Origin: Lachnospiraceae bacterium
Lineage (GTDB): Bacteria > Bacillota > Clostridia > Lachnospirales > Lachnospiraceae
Length of the DNA stretch: 64,000 bases
Direction: 5' to 3'
NCBI GenBank assembly: GCA_022510725.1
Contig: JAFLSW010000005.1
Coordinates: 37,904-101,903, forward strand
Shown here one piece after another: positions 55,168-64,000 of this stretch. The notes beneath the pieces are model-generated. The model had not been told where the DNA came from. It saw only the letters and a program-made list of their open reading frames with translations, and ran no database searches. The stretch's first letter is position 1. Each line of letters begins with the position of its first letter. The translations under genes and the position numbers were made by a program.

Positions 55168-55656
55168 ATGGCAATTAGGAACATAAGGGAAATCGGCGAT
55201 CCGGTTTTAACGAAACAATGTAAAGAAATAAAAGAGATGACAGACCGCACGAGAGAACTGATCCAGGATATGTTTGAAACCATGTATGAGGCAGAAGGGG
55301 TCGGTCTGGCGGCGCCACAGGTTGGGATCTTAAAGCGGCTTTGTGTTATTGATACGGGGGATGACCCCATCGTCCTCATCAATCCCCGGGTGGTTGAGAC
55401 CAGCGGAGAGCAGACAGGGCAGGAAGGCTGTCTTTCCGTACCCGGCAAAAGCGGTGTGGTCACCAGGCCTAATTATGCCAAGGTGGTGGCGTTAAATGAA
55501 AATATGGAGCCCGTTGAAGTGGAGGGAACGGAGCTGTTAGCCAGAGCTCTGCTTCATGAGCTGGATCACTTGGACGGGCATATGTATACGGAATTGGTAG
55601 AGGGTCCTTTGTATGATGTGACCAAGGATGAAGAAGATGATCCCGAGGATGAATAA
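55168..55656 (+). CDS. def: peptide deformylase
   Basis: A 162-residue enzyme with all three deformylase motifs: GVGLAAPQVG at about 44-53, EGCLSVPG with the metal-ligand Cys, and HELDHLDG with the two metal-ligand His and catalytic Glu. It removes the formyl group from nascent proteins, after Fmt (next gene) has formylated initiator tRNA. The ATG at 55168 fits AGGAGG; the upstream ATG at 55162 is too close. A short acidic tail (DEEDDPEDE) is extra. Confidence 0.97.
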   Translation: MAIRNIREIGDPVLTKQCKEIKEMTDRTRELIQDMFETMYEAEGVGLAAPQVGILKRLCVIDTGDDPIVLINPRVVETSGEQTGQEGCLSVPGKSGVVTRPNYAKVVALNENMEPVEVEGTELLARALLHELDHLDGHMYTELVEGPLYDVTKDEEDDPEDE

Positions 55657-55712
55657 GATGATCCTGAGAATGGATGCGGTCGACAGAAATAAAATGTGAG
55701 GAAGTAAATTTT

Positions 55713-56639
55713 ATGAAAGTGATCTATATGGGAACTCCCGATTTTGCGGTGGGGCCTTTAGAAGCCATCATACAGGCGGGACATCAGGTAAGTGTCGTGG
55801 TGACCCAGCCGGATAAACCAAAGGGCAGGAGCAAGGAACTGATTCCTTCTCCCGTAAAGCAGTGTGCCATGGATCATGGAATTCCGGTGCTGACTCCCGC
55901 AAGGATCAAGACAGAGGAAGCGGTAAGGGAATTGGCACAGTATCCTGCGGATATCGGCGTGGTAGCTGCCTTTGGGCAGATCTTGTCGGAAGAGATTTTG
56001 TCCATGCCCAAATTTGGCTGCATCAATATCCATGCCTCTTTACTGCCGAAATACAGAGGTGCAGCGCCGATCCAATGGAGCATCATAGAAGGAGAAGCAG
56101 AAACCGGCGTTACCATCATGCAGATGGATAAAGGATTGGATACAGGAGATATCCTGTTTCAGGAAAAGGTTCCTATCTTACCGGAGGAAACGGGCGAAAG
56201 CCTTTTTGATAAGCTGGCGGCAACAGGCGCTTCCTTGATCGTAGATGCTTTGGAAAAGATTGAAAAAGGAGAAGTTTCTCCCATCAAGCAGGAAGAAGAA
56301 AAAAGCAGCTATGCCAAGATGTTAAAAAAAGAGACCGGCAGAATAGATTTTTCGAAAAGTGCGGTGGAACTGGAAAGGCTGGTAAGGGGGCTTTATCCCT
56401 GGCCCAGTGCTTATACCTTTTATCAGGGAAAGCAGCTTAAGATCTGGAAGTCGGAAGCGGATCTTTCTATCTCCGGCCAGCCCGGAAAAGTAGAACGGGT
56501 CACAAAGGATGCTGTTTATGTAGGCACCAAAGAAGGATGCCTGGTCATAAAGGAACTGCAGTTGGAAGGCAAAAAGCGAATGAGCGCAAAAGAATTTCTT
56601 TTAGGTAAAAGCCTTGAGGCGGGAGAAATGTTAGGATAG
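55713..56639 (+). CDS. fmt: methionyl-tRNA formyltransferase
   Basis: A 308-residue enzyme. KVIYMGTPDFAVGPLEAI opens the Rossmann domain; the active-site segment is HASLLPKYRGAAPIQWSI, where the catalytic His and Asn precede the tetrahydrofolate site. A C-terminal OB-like domain binds tRNA. It formylates Met-tRNA-fMet using 10-formyl-THF. The ATG at 55713 lies after GAGGAAG; an earlier in-frame ATG at 55674 has none. It is 20 bases from rsmB, with no zinc metallopeptidase gene between them. Confidence 0.96.
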   Translation: MKVIYMGTPDFAVGPLEAIIQAGHQVSVVVTQPDKPKGRSKELIPSPVKQCAMDHGIPVLTPARIKTEEAVRELAQYPADIGVVAAFGQILSEEILSMPKFGCINIHASLLPKYRGAAPIQWSIIEGEAETGVTIMQMDKGLDTGDILFQEKVPILPEETGESLFDKLAATGASLIVDALEKIEKGEVSPIKQEEEKSSYAKMLKKETGRIDFSKSAVELERLVRGLYPWPSAYTFYQGKQLKIWKSEADLSISGQPGKVERVTKDAVYVGTKEGCLVIKELQLEGKKRMSAKEFLLGKSLEAGEMLG

Positions 56640-56660
56640 GTAAAGAGAGCGGGAGAAACG

Positions 56661-57962
56661 GTGATTAATACCAGAGAAATCGTGCTGGACTGTATCATAG
56701 AGATTCTGGAGAAGAAACAGTACAGCCATCAGGTCATCAAACAGGTATTGGATAAATATGCTTATTTGGATAAGCGGGAACGATCCTTTATCAAAAGGAC
56801 GGTGGAAGGAACCATAGAGCGGTGCATCGAATTGGACTATGTCCTAAATCTTTATTCCAAGGTGCCTGTTTCCAAAATGAAGCCGGTCATCAGAAGTATC
56901 CTGCGTATGGGAGTTTACCAGCTTCTCTATATGGATGGCGTTCCCGATTCCGCGGTATGCAATGAGAGTGTGAAGTTGGCGGCAAAAAGAGGCTTTGTCA
57001 ATCTGAAAGGTTTTGTCAACGGCGTGCTGCGTTCTGTAGCAAAAAAGAAAAAAGAAATTCCTTATCCTGTCAGAGAAGGGAATATCACAGCCTATCTTTC
57101 TATAACCTATTCCATGCGGCCGTGGATCGTAGAAAGATGGCTTGCTTCTTATGGAGAGGCACAGACAGAAGAGATCCTGGCAGAACTGCTTTCTGAAAGA
57201 CCTCTTACCATTCGGATAAGAGAGGATCTGGCACCTGCAAAGAAACAGGAACTGTTGGAAGAAATGAATCGGGCCGGCATGGAGGCGGAACAGACAAAAG
57301 AGTTACCCTATGCTTACCACATAAAAGGGGCGGATCGAGTAGAAAGTATTCCCGGATTTAAGGAGGGAAAATGTTTCGTCCAGGATGCGGGTTCCATGGC
57401 CATCATTGAGGCGGCAGAAATAAAGACCGGTCAGACGATCATCGATGTATGTGCGGCACCGGGAGGAAAAGCCCTCCATGCTGCAGAAAAACTGCAGAAC
57501 ACAGGAATGGTAACGGCAAGGGATGTTTCGGAGCATAAAGTTCTGCTCATGGAAGAAAACATCAAAAGAAGCGGTCTTACCAATATCCGTGCCCAGATAC
57601 AGGATGCCCTGGTATTGCAGGAAGAGGAGATAGAAAAAGCAGATCTGGTCATAGCGGATCTCCCCTGTTCCGGATTGGGCGTCATCGGCAGAAAAGGTGA
57701 CATCAAATACCGGATCGAACCTGCAGATATCGAAAAGATCGCCGGCTTGCAGCGCAGAATCCTTTCGGTGGTGTGGCAGTATGTAAAGCCCGGCGGAAAA
57801 TTATTATATTCCACCTGTACGCTGACAGAGGAAGAAAACCATGAGAATACGGCATGGCTTTGTGAAAACTTTCCTTTTCAGCTCATAAAGGAGCGGACTT
57901 TTCTGCCGGGAAAAGACGGTACAGATGGGTTTTATCTGGCAGTGCTTACAAAAATAAGTTAA
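56661..57962 (+). CDS. rsmB: 16S rRNA (cytosine-967-C5)-methyltransferase RsmB
   Basis: A 433-residue protein. The N-terminal NusB-like domain (REIVLDCIIEILEKKQYSHQ) is followed by a SAM methyltransferase domain: DVCAAPGGKALHAAEKL for SAM binding, LPCSGLGVIGRKGDIKY with one catalytic Cys, and STCTLTEEEN with the other. It methylates C967 of 16S rRNA. A GTG start follows GGGAG. Co-directional with fmt and rlmN. Confidence 0.95.
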   Translation: MINTREIVLDCIIEILEKKQYSHQVIKQVLDKYAYLDKRERSFIKRTVEGTIERCIELDYVLNLYSKVPVSKMKPVIRSILRMGVYQLLYMDGVPDSAVCNESVKLAAKRGFVNLKGFVNGVLRSVAKKKKEIPYPVREGNITAYLSITYSMRPWIVERWLASYGEAQTEEILAELLSERPLTIRIREDLAPAKKQELLEEMNRAGMEAEQTKELPYAYHIKGADRVESIPGFKEGKCFVQDAGSMAIIEAAEIKTGQTIIDVCAAPGGKALHAAEKLQNTGMVTARDVSEHKVLLMEENIKRSGLTNIRAQIQDALVLQEEEIEKADLVIADLPCSGLGVIGRKGDIKYRIEPADIEKIAGLQRRILSVVWQYVKPGGKLLYSTCTLTEEENHENTAWLCENFPFQLIKERTFLPGKDGTDGFYLAVLTKIS

Positions 57963-57971
57963 GGTATCAAC

Positions 57972-59048
57972 ATGAAAGAACAATTGGAAGATCTTGATAA
58001 AACAGATATCAAATCCCTGACCTATGAAGAATTGTTAAAACAGATACAGGACATGGGAGAGAAAGCCTTCCGGGCAGACCAGATCTATCACTGGCTCCAT
58101 GTGAAGCTGGCTGCGGGATTTGATGAAATGACTAATATATCCGCTGCCTTTCGGGAACAATGTAAGGAGAGATTTTCCTATACTTTGTTAAAGGCGGTAA
58201 GAGTACAGGAATCCGGAATTGACGGCACAAAAAAGTTTTTGTTTGACTTGGGAGACGGAAATTTTGTGGAAAGCGTGTTCATGCCCTATCATCATGGCAA
58301 CAGCCTTTGTATTTCCTCCCAGGCAGGCTGCCGTATGGGCTGTCAGTTTTGCGCTTCCGGCATAGACGGACTATCCAGAAACCTGCTGCCCTCGGAAATG
58401 TTGGAACAAATATACCGGGTGGAAAGTCTGACCGGGGAGCGCATTTCCAATGTGGTAGTCATGGGAACAGGAGAACCCTTGGATAATTACGATAATCTGG
58501 TGCGGTTTATCCGGCTTTTGTCCCATAAAAAGGGTCTGCATATCAGCCAGAGGAACATAACGGTATCTACCTGCGGCATTGTGCCGGGTATCAGGAGGCT
58601 TGCAGAAGAAGAACTGCAGATCACCCTGGCCATATCTTTACATGCAGCCGATGATAAAAAGAGACAAAAGCTGATGCCTATTGCCAAGGTATATTCCATT
58701 GGGGAGTTGATGGATGCGGTCAGGTACTATTTTGATAAAACCGGACGCAGGATCACCTTTGAGTACAGCCTGGTATCGGGGGTAAACGATACATATGAGG
58801 ACGCGGAAAGGCTTTCACGCCTTGTATCGGGCTTAAACTGCCACATCAATCTGATCCCCGTAAATCCAGTAAAAGAGCGGGATTTTAAGCGTCCGAAACA
58901 AACTTATGTGGAAGGATTTAAAAATAAACTTGAAAAAAATCGAATAAATGTTACTATTAGAAGGGAAATGGGTGCAGATATCGACGGCGCCTGTGGACAG
59001 TTAAGAAAAAGACATTTGGAAGAAGGCAAGGAGGGTACGCATTGTTAG
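57972..59048 (+). CDS. rlmN: dual-specificity RNA methyltransferase RlmN
   Basis: A 358-residue radical SAM enzyme. The iron-sulfur motif is CRMGCQFC with cysteines 120, 124 and 127, after SLCISSQAG. NVVMGTGEPLDNYDNL and the C-terminal GADIDGACGQLR segment, whose Cys carries the methyl group, are present. It methylates A2503 of 23S rRNA and A37 of some tRNAs. It ends seven bases inside the next gene, whose ribosome-binding site is therefore within rlmN. Confidence 0.96.
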   Translation: MKEQLEDLDKTDIKSLTYEELLKQIQDMGEKAFRADQIYHWLHVKLAAGFDEMTNISAAFREQCKERFSYTLLKAVRVQESGIDGTKKFLFDLGDGNFVESVFMPYHHGNSLCISSQAGCRMGCQFCASGIDGLSRNLLPSEMLEQIYRVESLTGERISNVVVMGTGEPLDNYDNLVRFIRLLSHKKGLHISQRNITVSTCGIVPGIRRLAEEELQITLAISLHAADDKKRQKLMPIAKVYSIGELMDAVRYYFDKTGRRITFEYSLVSGVNDTYEDAERLSRLVSGLNCHINLIPVNPVKERDFKRPKQTYVEGFKNKLEKNRINVTIRREMGADIDGACGQLRKRHLEEGKEGTHC

Positions 59049-59779
59049 AGGCATACTCCGTTACGGACATTGGACGAAAAAGACAATTAAATCAGGATTA
59101 TGTATTTGCTTCTGTAAAGCCTTTGGGCAATATACCCAATCTGTTTATTGTGGCAGACGGTATGGGCGGTCATAATGCGGGAGACTACGCTTCCAAATGT
59201 ACTACTGATACAGTAGTAGAGGAAATCAGAAATTCCTATGAAAAGGATCCCGAAGTTTTGATAGAAGAGGCTATCCATACAGCAAATAAAAAGATTCGGG
59301 AAACTGCAGCTTCGGATGAAAATCTCTATGGCATGGGCACTACCCTGGTTGTGGCCACGGTTGTCAAGAAACGCCTTCGGGTCGCAAATGTAGGCGATTC
59401 ACGCCTATATTTGATCACAAAGGAGGAAGGGATCCGTCAGATCACCAGAGATCATTCCCTGGTAGAGGAAATGATCCGTTTGTGCGGTCTTTCAAGAGAA
59501 GATGCCAGAAGGCATCCGGATAAGAATATCATAACCAGAGCCATTGGAGCAAAAGACGAGGTAGAACCGGACTTCTTTACGGAAGAACTGAATAAGGGAG
59601 ATATCGTCCTGATGTGTTCAGATGGTTTGACCAATATGTTGGAAGATAAAGAGATCGAAGAGATCGTTTTAGATGAAGAAACGGCAGAACTGTCGGATAA
59701 GGCCCAGAAACTGATCGATGGGGCCAATGCCAACGGCGGAAAAGACAATATTGCCGTATTGTTAGTTAGAGTCATTTAA
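59042..59779 (+). CDS. prpC: PP2C-type serine/threonine phosphatase PrpC
   Basis: A 245-residue phosphatase. Metal and phosphate motifs: QLNQDYVF, VADGMGGHNAGDYAS, GMGTTLVVA, VGDSRLYLI, SDGLTNML and GGKDNIAVL. It dephosphorylates targets of the kinase PrkC, encoded 15 bases downstream, and sets cell-wall and dormancy signalling. The start is a TTG with AAGGAGGG seven bases upstream, within the end of rlmN. A rare start codon may lower its level relative to the kinase. Confidence 0.95.
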   Translation: MLEAYSVTDIGRKRQLNQDYVFASVKPLGNIPNLFIVADGMGGHNAGDYASKCTTDTVVEEIRNSYEKDPEVLIEEAIHTANKKIRETAASDENLYGMGTTLVVATVVKKRLRVANVGDSRLYLITKEEGIRQITRDHSLVEEMIRLCGLSREDARRHPDKNIITRAIGAKDEVEPDFFTEELNKGDIVLMCSDGLTNMLEDKEIEEIVLDEETAELSDKAQKLIDGANANGGKDNIAVLLVRVI

Positions 59780-59794
59780 AGATGAGGTGAAAAA

Positions 59795-61966
59795 ATGATT
59801 ATACTTGGTATGTTAATCGGAGATCGGTATGAGATCTTAGATAAGATCGGAACCGGCGGTATGAGCGATGTATATAAGGCAAAGGATCATAAATTAAATC
59901 GTTTTGTAGCGGTTAAGGTGTTGAAGCAGGAGTTTAGTGAAAACACCAATTTTGTATCCAAATTCCGAGTGGAAGCCCAGGCGGCAGCAGGGCTGATGCA
60001 TCCCAATATCGTCAATGTATACGATGTAGGGGAAGAGGAAGGGATCTACTATATCGTAATGGAACTGGTGGAAGGCATCACCTTAAAGAATTACATTGAA
60101 AAGAAGGCCCGCCTTTCCATTAAAGAAGCCATCAGCATTGCTATCCAGGTATCTATGGGAATTGAGGCTGCTCACAACAACCATATTATCCATAGGGACA
60201 TCAAACCTCAGAATATCATTATTTCCAAAGACGGTAAGGTAAAGGTAACGGATTTTGGTATTGCCAAAGCGGCTACCAGCAATACCATTACTTCCAATGT
60301 CATGGGAAGTGTTCATTATACTTCGCCGGAGCAGGCAAGGGGCGGATTTTCTGATGAAAAGAGCGACATCTATTCCTTAGGCTGCACCATGTTTGAGATG
60401 CTGACCGGTCATGTGCCTTTTGACGGGGAGACCACCGTTGCCATTGCCATTAAGCATATCCAGGAAGAGCTGCCTTCTCCCAGAGAATATGTTTCGGAAA
60501 TTCCGGTGTGTGTGGAGAAGATCATTTTTAAATGTACTCAGAAGAGCCCGGATCGCAGATATCAAAATATGGGCGAATTGATCGTAGATCTCAAGAAATC
60601 CCTGATCACTCCCGATGAGGATTTTGTGACCATGGTGGATGTGGATACTTCCGGTGCTACCAAGATGATCACGGAAGAGGATATGGCGGAGATCAAAAAA
60701 AATACAGGCAGTATTGCAGTAGATGAGATGCGTCTTAATGAAGAGGCTGCAAAGCCGAAGAGCAAACCCAAATTTGTTCCCATGCCTGTTTTGGAGGATG
60801 AGGACGAAGAAGAGGAAGAGGAGGAAGAAGAAACCTCTGATTCCGAAGAATATGATGACGACGATCTGGATCCCAAAATGGAGAGGATCACCACTATCTT
60901 AGCTATCGTAGCGGCAGTCATCATCGGCGTGATCGCCCTGGTGCTGGTGGGCAGAGCAATCGGCATCATAGGTGGAACCGACAGTTCCCAGGAAGAACAG
61001 GATAAATTTGAGATGCTCAGTGTAGTAGGCATGGAGGTAGATGCTGCAACAGCTACTTTGGATGAACTGAATTTAAACTATAAGCTGGAAAAAATGCCAT
61101 CTGATGAGGTGGAAGTAAACAAAGTTATTTCTCAGGATCCGGAAGCGGGAGAGATGGTTGCAGAAGGCGATGTGATCACCCTCGTTATCAGTACCGGTGC
61201 TGAGGAGATCGATGTTCCCGATGTAGTGGGAAAAGAAGAGGAAGAGGCTATTCATATATTGGAAGAAGCCAAGTTTATTGTTTCCATTACAGAGGGATAT
61301 GATGACAATGTGGAAGAAGGAAGAGTCATTTCTCAAGATCCTGAAGCCGGTAGAAAAGTAGAAAACGGTGCGATTATAACCATTACGATCAGCCAGGGTC
61401 CGGAAGAGAAAAAGGTGGATGTACCGGATCTGCGAGGTTTGACCGAAAGTGCTGCAAAGGACAGACTGGCCACCTATAATCTGGCGGCTGGTTCGGTTAC
61501 CGAGGAATACAGCGACTCCGTAACAAAAGGCTTAGTTATTTCTCAAAGCTATTCTCCCGGTATGGAGGTAGCCGAAGGAACGAAGGTTGATATCGTATTG
61601 AGCCTTGGTAAGAAAGAATTGCGGTATAACTATGTGGGAAGCATCAATGCGCCTACCGGTTATGTGAACGGCACTACCGTTACCATTACCATTACGGCGG
61701 CAGATGGCGAAAAGCGCACCTTTACCACCAATAGTTTTCCTTTCAATGTAAATGAGACCGGATTTAAGTCTGCTACCGGTACGGTCAGCATGAGCGGTGT
61801 GAAAAAAGAGACTGTTCGGGAAATCAGAAGGGATGCTAACGGTAATCCTGTAGACATAAATGGCAATCCTGCGGCGAGTGAGGCGGATTATGTCTATGAT
61901 GATGTGGAAACAGAGGTTCCCGTAGATTTCGGTTCCCAGTCCGTTTCCTTTACCCAGGCACAGTAA
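59795..61966 (+). CDS. prkC: PASTA-domain Ser/Thr protein kinase PrkC
   Basis: A 723-residue transmembrane kinase. Kinase domain (about 8-270): GTGGMSDVYKA, AVKVLK, HRDIKPQN and DFGIAKA. A very acidic juxtamembrane run (about 337-365, EDEDEEEEEEEEE) precedes a single transmembrane helix. Outside are three PASTA repeats that bind peptidoglycan fragments (VISQDPEAGEMVAEG, VISQDPEAGRKVENG, VISQSYSPGMEVAEG), then a C-terminal beta-rich region of about 110 residues I do not recognise. It senses cell-wall fragments; the partner is PrpC. GAGGTG precedes the ATG. Confidence 0.95.
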   Translation: MIILGMLIGDRYEILDKIGTGGMSDVYKAKDHKLNRFVAVKVLKQEFSENTNFVSKFRVEAQAAAGLMHPNIVNVYDVGEEEGIYYIVMELVEGITLKNYIEKKARLSIKEAISIAIQVSMGIEAAHNNHIIHRDIKPQNIIISKDGKVKVTDFGIAKAATSNTITSNVMGSVHYTSPEQARGGFSDEKSDIYSLGCTMFEMLTGHVPFDGETTVAIAIKHIQEELPSPREYVSEIPVCVEKIIFKCTQKSPDRRYQNMGELIVDLKKSLITPDEDFVTMVDVDTSGATKMITEEDMAEIKKNTGSIAVDEMRLNEEAAKPKSKPKFVPMPVLEDEDEEEEEEEEETSDSEEYDDDDLDPKMERITTILAIVAAVIIGVIALVLVGRAIGIIGGTDSSQEEQDKFEMLSVVGMEVDAATATLDELNLNYKLEKMPSDEVEVNKVISQDPEAGEMVAEGDVITLVISTGAEEIDVPDVVGKEEEEAIHILEEAKFIVSITEGYDDNVEEGRVISQDPEAGRKVENGAIITITISQGPEEKKVDVPDLRGLTESAAKDRLATYNLAAGSVTEEYSDSVTKGLVISQSYSPGMEVAEGTKVDIVLSLGKKELRYNYVGSINAPTGYVNGTTVTITITAADGEKRTFTTNSFPFNVNETGFKSATGTVSMSGVKKETVREIRRDANGNPVDINGNPAASEADYVYDDVETEVPVDFGSQSVSFTQAQ

Positions 61967-61975
61967 GGGCAGATC

Positions 61976-62851
61976 ATGGAGGGACGAATCATAAAAGGCA
62001 TCGCCGGATTTTACTATGTAAAGTGCGGCAAAGAGATCTATCAGTGTAAGGCAAAGGGCATTTTTCGGAAGGAAAGCTTAAAGCCCCTTCCCGGTGATTT
62101 CGTCAGGATGGAAGTGACCGACGAAAAGGATATGGAAGGAAATGTGATAGAGATCCTAAAACGGAAAAATGAGTTGATCCGTCCGGCGGTAGCCAATGTG
62201 GATCAGGCTCTGGTCATATTTGCGGCAGCATCTCCGGCCCCCAATCTGGGACTTCTGGATCGGTTTTTGATCCAAATGGAGCACAAAGAAATTCCTGCTT
62301 TGATCTGTTTTAACAAAATGGATCTGATTGGAGAAGAAGAGCGGGAAAGGCTTGCTGCCATATACGAGAGTGCCGGATACAGAGTGCTCTTTACCAGTGC
62401 GAAAGAGGAAAAGGGCATAGATGAACTAAAAAGCGTTCTGCGGGAAAAGGTAACTACCGTTGCGGGACCCAGCGGCGCGGGGAAATCCACCCTGATCAAT
62501 TGTCTGCAACAGGAAACGGTCATGGAGACAGGAGAGATCAGTGCAAAGATCGAGCGGGGAAAGCATACTACCAGACATGCCCAGCTCATCGAAGTGGGAG
62601 AGAATGGTTATATTTTCGATACACCGGGATTCAGCTCTTTGGATGTATCGGAATTGATGCCGGAAGAATTAGAACAATGTTTTCCGGAATTTAAAGATTA
62701 TCGGGAATCGTGCAGGTTTTTGGGCTGTGCCCATATCCATGAGCCCGATTGTGGGGTAAAAGAAGCACTTGCTATGGGGAAAATCAGCAGGGAACGCTAT
62801 GAAAACTATGTAAGTTTATACGGAGAATGTAAAAACAAAAGGAGATACTAG
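61976..62851 (+). CDS. rsgA: ribosome small subunit-dependent GTPase A (RsgA)
   Basis: A 291-residue circularly permuted GTPase. An OB domain comes first, then NKMDL (G4) appears before GPSGAGKST (G1), and DTPGFSSLD is G3. The C-terminal zinc site is CRFLGCAHIHEPDC. It helps maturation of the 30S subunit and releases from it on GTP hydrolysis. The ribosome-binding site is weak (GGGC). It is the usual gene between prkC and rpe. Confidence 0.95.
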   Translation: MEGRIIKGIAGFYYVKCGKEIYQCKAKGIFRKESLKPLPGDFVRMEVTDEKDMEGNVIEILKRKNELIRPAVANVDQALVIFAAASPAPNLGLLDRFLIQMEHKEIPALICFNKMDLIGEEERERLAAIYESAGYRVLFTSAKEEKGIDELKSVLREKVTTVAGPSGAGKSTLINCLQQETVMETGEISAKIERGKHTTRHAQLIEVGENGYIFDTPGFSSLDVSELMPEELEQCFPEFKDYRESCRFLGCAHIHEPDCGVKEALAMGKISRERYENYVSLYGECKNKRRY

Positions 62852-62852
62852 C

Positions 62853-63527
62853 ATGATGATTTTGTCCCCATCCATTCTTGCAGCGGATTTTGCAAGATTA
62901 GGAGAACAAGTAGAACAAGCGGATAAGGCAGGCGCGGAATATATTCATATCGATGTTATGGATGGAGTATTCGTTCCATCCATTTCCTTTGGATTTCCCA
63001 TCATCCAGTCTTTAAGAAAGGTAACGGATAAATTCTTTGATGTACATCTGATGATCACAGAACCGGAACGCTATATTGATCAGTTTGCCCAGGCGGGGGC
63101 TGATGGTCTGACCATACATATCGAAGCATGCCGTTGTATGGTGGAGACATTGTTAAAGATAAAGAGTAAGGGACTGCGGACAGGTATTTCCCTTCATCCG
63201 CAGACGCCTATCGAATCCGTTTATCCTTATCTGGATTATGTGGATCAGGTTTTGGTCATGACGGTGAATACCGGTTTTGGCGGACAGACCTATCTGGACA
63301 GCTGCACCTCCAAGATCCAGGCTGTCAGAGAAGAGATCCGGCGCAGGAAGCTTTCTGTAAATGTAGCGGTGGACGGCGGCGTCAACAAACAGAATGTGGA
63401 AATGATCCTGGATGCAGGCGCCAATGTGATCGTGTCCGGTTCTGCCGTATTTAAAGGAGATATTGAGGAAAATATCCGTTATTTTGAAAAGATATTAAAA
63501 GCAAAGGAAGGAAAGCAGGAGGAATAG
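62853..63527 (+). CDS. rpe: ribulose-phosphate 3-epimerase
   Basis: A 224-residue TIM-barrel enzyme. LSPSILAADF opens the barrel, HIDVMDGVFVPSISFG holds a catalytic Asp and metal ligands, HLMITEP and VDGGVNKQN complete the active and phosphate-binding sites. It interconverts ribulose-5-phosphate and xylulose-5-phosphate in the pentose phosphate pathway. Two adjacent ATGs are possible (62853 or 62856), with GGAG upstream. One base separates it from rsgA. Confidence 0.96.
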   Translation: MMILSPSILAADFARLGEQVEQADKAGAEYIHIDVMDGVFVPSISFGFPIIQSLRKVTDKFFDVHLMITEPERYIDQFAQAGADGLTIHIEACRCMVETLLKIKSKGLRTGISLHPQTPIESVYPYLDYVDQVLVMTVNTGFGGQTYLDSCTSKIQAVREEIRRRKLSVNVAVDGGVNKQNVEMILDAGANVIVSGSAVFKGDIEENIRYFEKILKAKEGKQEE

Positions 63528-63530
63528 AGG

Positions 63531-64000
63531 ATGAAACTAGGAATCGTCGGCCTTCCCAATGTGGGGAAGAGCACCTTATTTAATTCGTTGACAAAGGCGG
63601 GAGCGGAATCCGCAAATTATCCCTTCTGTACCATTGATCCCAATGTGGGGATCGTACCGGTTCCCGACGAGAGACTGAAGCTGTTGGGAGATCTGTATCA
63701 GTCCAAGAAGGTGACCAATGCAGTCATTGAATTTGTGGACATTGCCGGATTGGTAAAGGGTGCCTCCAAGGGCGAAGGTCTGGGAAACCAGTTTTTAAGC
63801 AATATCCGCGAGGTGGATGCCATTGTTCATGTGGTGCGCTGCTTTACGGATGATAATGTGGTCCATGTGGACGGCAGCGTGGATGCCCTTAGAGATATTG
63901 AGACCATCAATCTGGAGCTGATCTTTTCCGACCTGGAGATATTAGAAAGAAGGATCGCCAAGACTACCAAGGGAGCCAGAATGGATAAGACCCTGGCAAA
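63531..64000 (+). CDS. ychF: redox-regulated ATPase YchF (Obg-like), cut by window end
   Basis: The first 156 codons of an Obg-family ATPase. It begins [20 protein letters not shown] with the P-loop at about 8-16, then [13 protein letters not shown] and [20 protein letters not shown], all typical of YchF/Ola1. AGGAGG precedes the ATG. YchF binds ATP rather than GTP and is linked to ribosomes and stress responses. The coding sequence runs off the window. It begins three bases after the rpe stop, where many Firmicutes instead have thiN. Confidence 0.95.
   Translation, partial: MKLGIVGLPNVGKSTLFNSLTKAGAESANYPFCTIDPNVGIVPVPDERLKLLGDLYQSKKVTNAVIEFVDIAGLVKGASKGEGLGNQFLSNIREVDAIVHVVRCFTDDNVVHVDGSVDALRDIETINLELIFSDLEILERRIAKTTKGARMDKTLA

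Overview
The window is a stretch of chromosome from a Gram-positive, spore-forming, probably motile anaerobe of the Clostridia, most likely a Lachnospiraceae member. The clues are a six-cysteine SCIFF peptide with its radical-SAM maturase beside secDF, a TIGR04086 membrane protein, HemZ, small CotF-type coat proteins, YjfB, a HrcA/CIRCE-type groESL operon, a class B sortase with a giant SpaA-repeat surface protein, and the priA-def-fmt-rsmB-rlmN-prpC-prkC-rsgA-rpe block typical of Firmicutes. Genes are tightly packed with strong Shine-Dalgarno sites. I saw no tRNA, rRNA, CRISPR array or prophage.

Layout. 1-7.4 kb: mostly minus strand. A PHP-HAD fusion phosphatase, an ABC-F ATPase, two lipoproteins (one DUF1266), a membrane diguanylate cyclase and YjfB. 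7.5-9.25 kb: a PocR-like protein with a degenerate GGDEF domain, then a Cof-type HAD phosphatase. 9.26-9.69 kb: a roughly 415-bp near-palindromic element flanked by 9-bp direct repeats, the most unusual non-coding object here. 9.8-12 kb: groESL with CIRCE. 12.2-22.1 kb: class B sortase and a 2993-residue wall-anchored protein. 22.3-32.6 kb: thioesterase, DegV, RelA/SpoT, a metallo-beta-lactamase-fold hydrolase, HemZ, a chemotaxis receptor and a MalT/LuxR-type regulator. 32.6-38.4 kb: hisS, aspS, an Sfp-type phosphopantetheinyl transferase, CarD and a CNNM/CorC-type membrane protein. 38.5-42.9 kb: TIGR04086 protein, scfA, scfB and secDF. 43-48.2 kb: UPF0173 hydrolase, TrkH/TrkA potassium uptake, a CaCA antiporter and two CotF-type small proteins. 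48.3-64 kb: recJ-like nuclease, sugar-phosphate kinase, murE, priA, def, fmt, rsmB, rlmN, prpC, prkC, rsgA, rpe and the start of ychF.

How the genes fit together. Several regions form functional groups: proteostasis (groESL), surface adhesion (sortase and substrate), stress and growth control (RelA, CarD, PrpC/PrkC), peptide modification (SCIFF), potassium homeostasis (TrkAH), and a translation and cell-wall housekeeping operon. Starts were revised where a ribosome-binding site or family length clearly favours an internal codon. All family names come from motif recognition by eye, without database searches.
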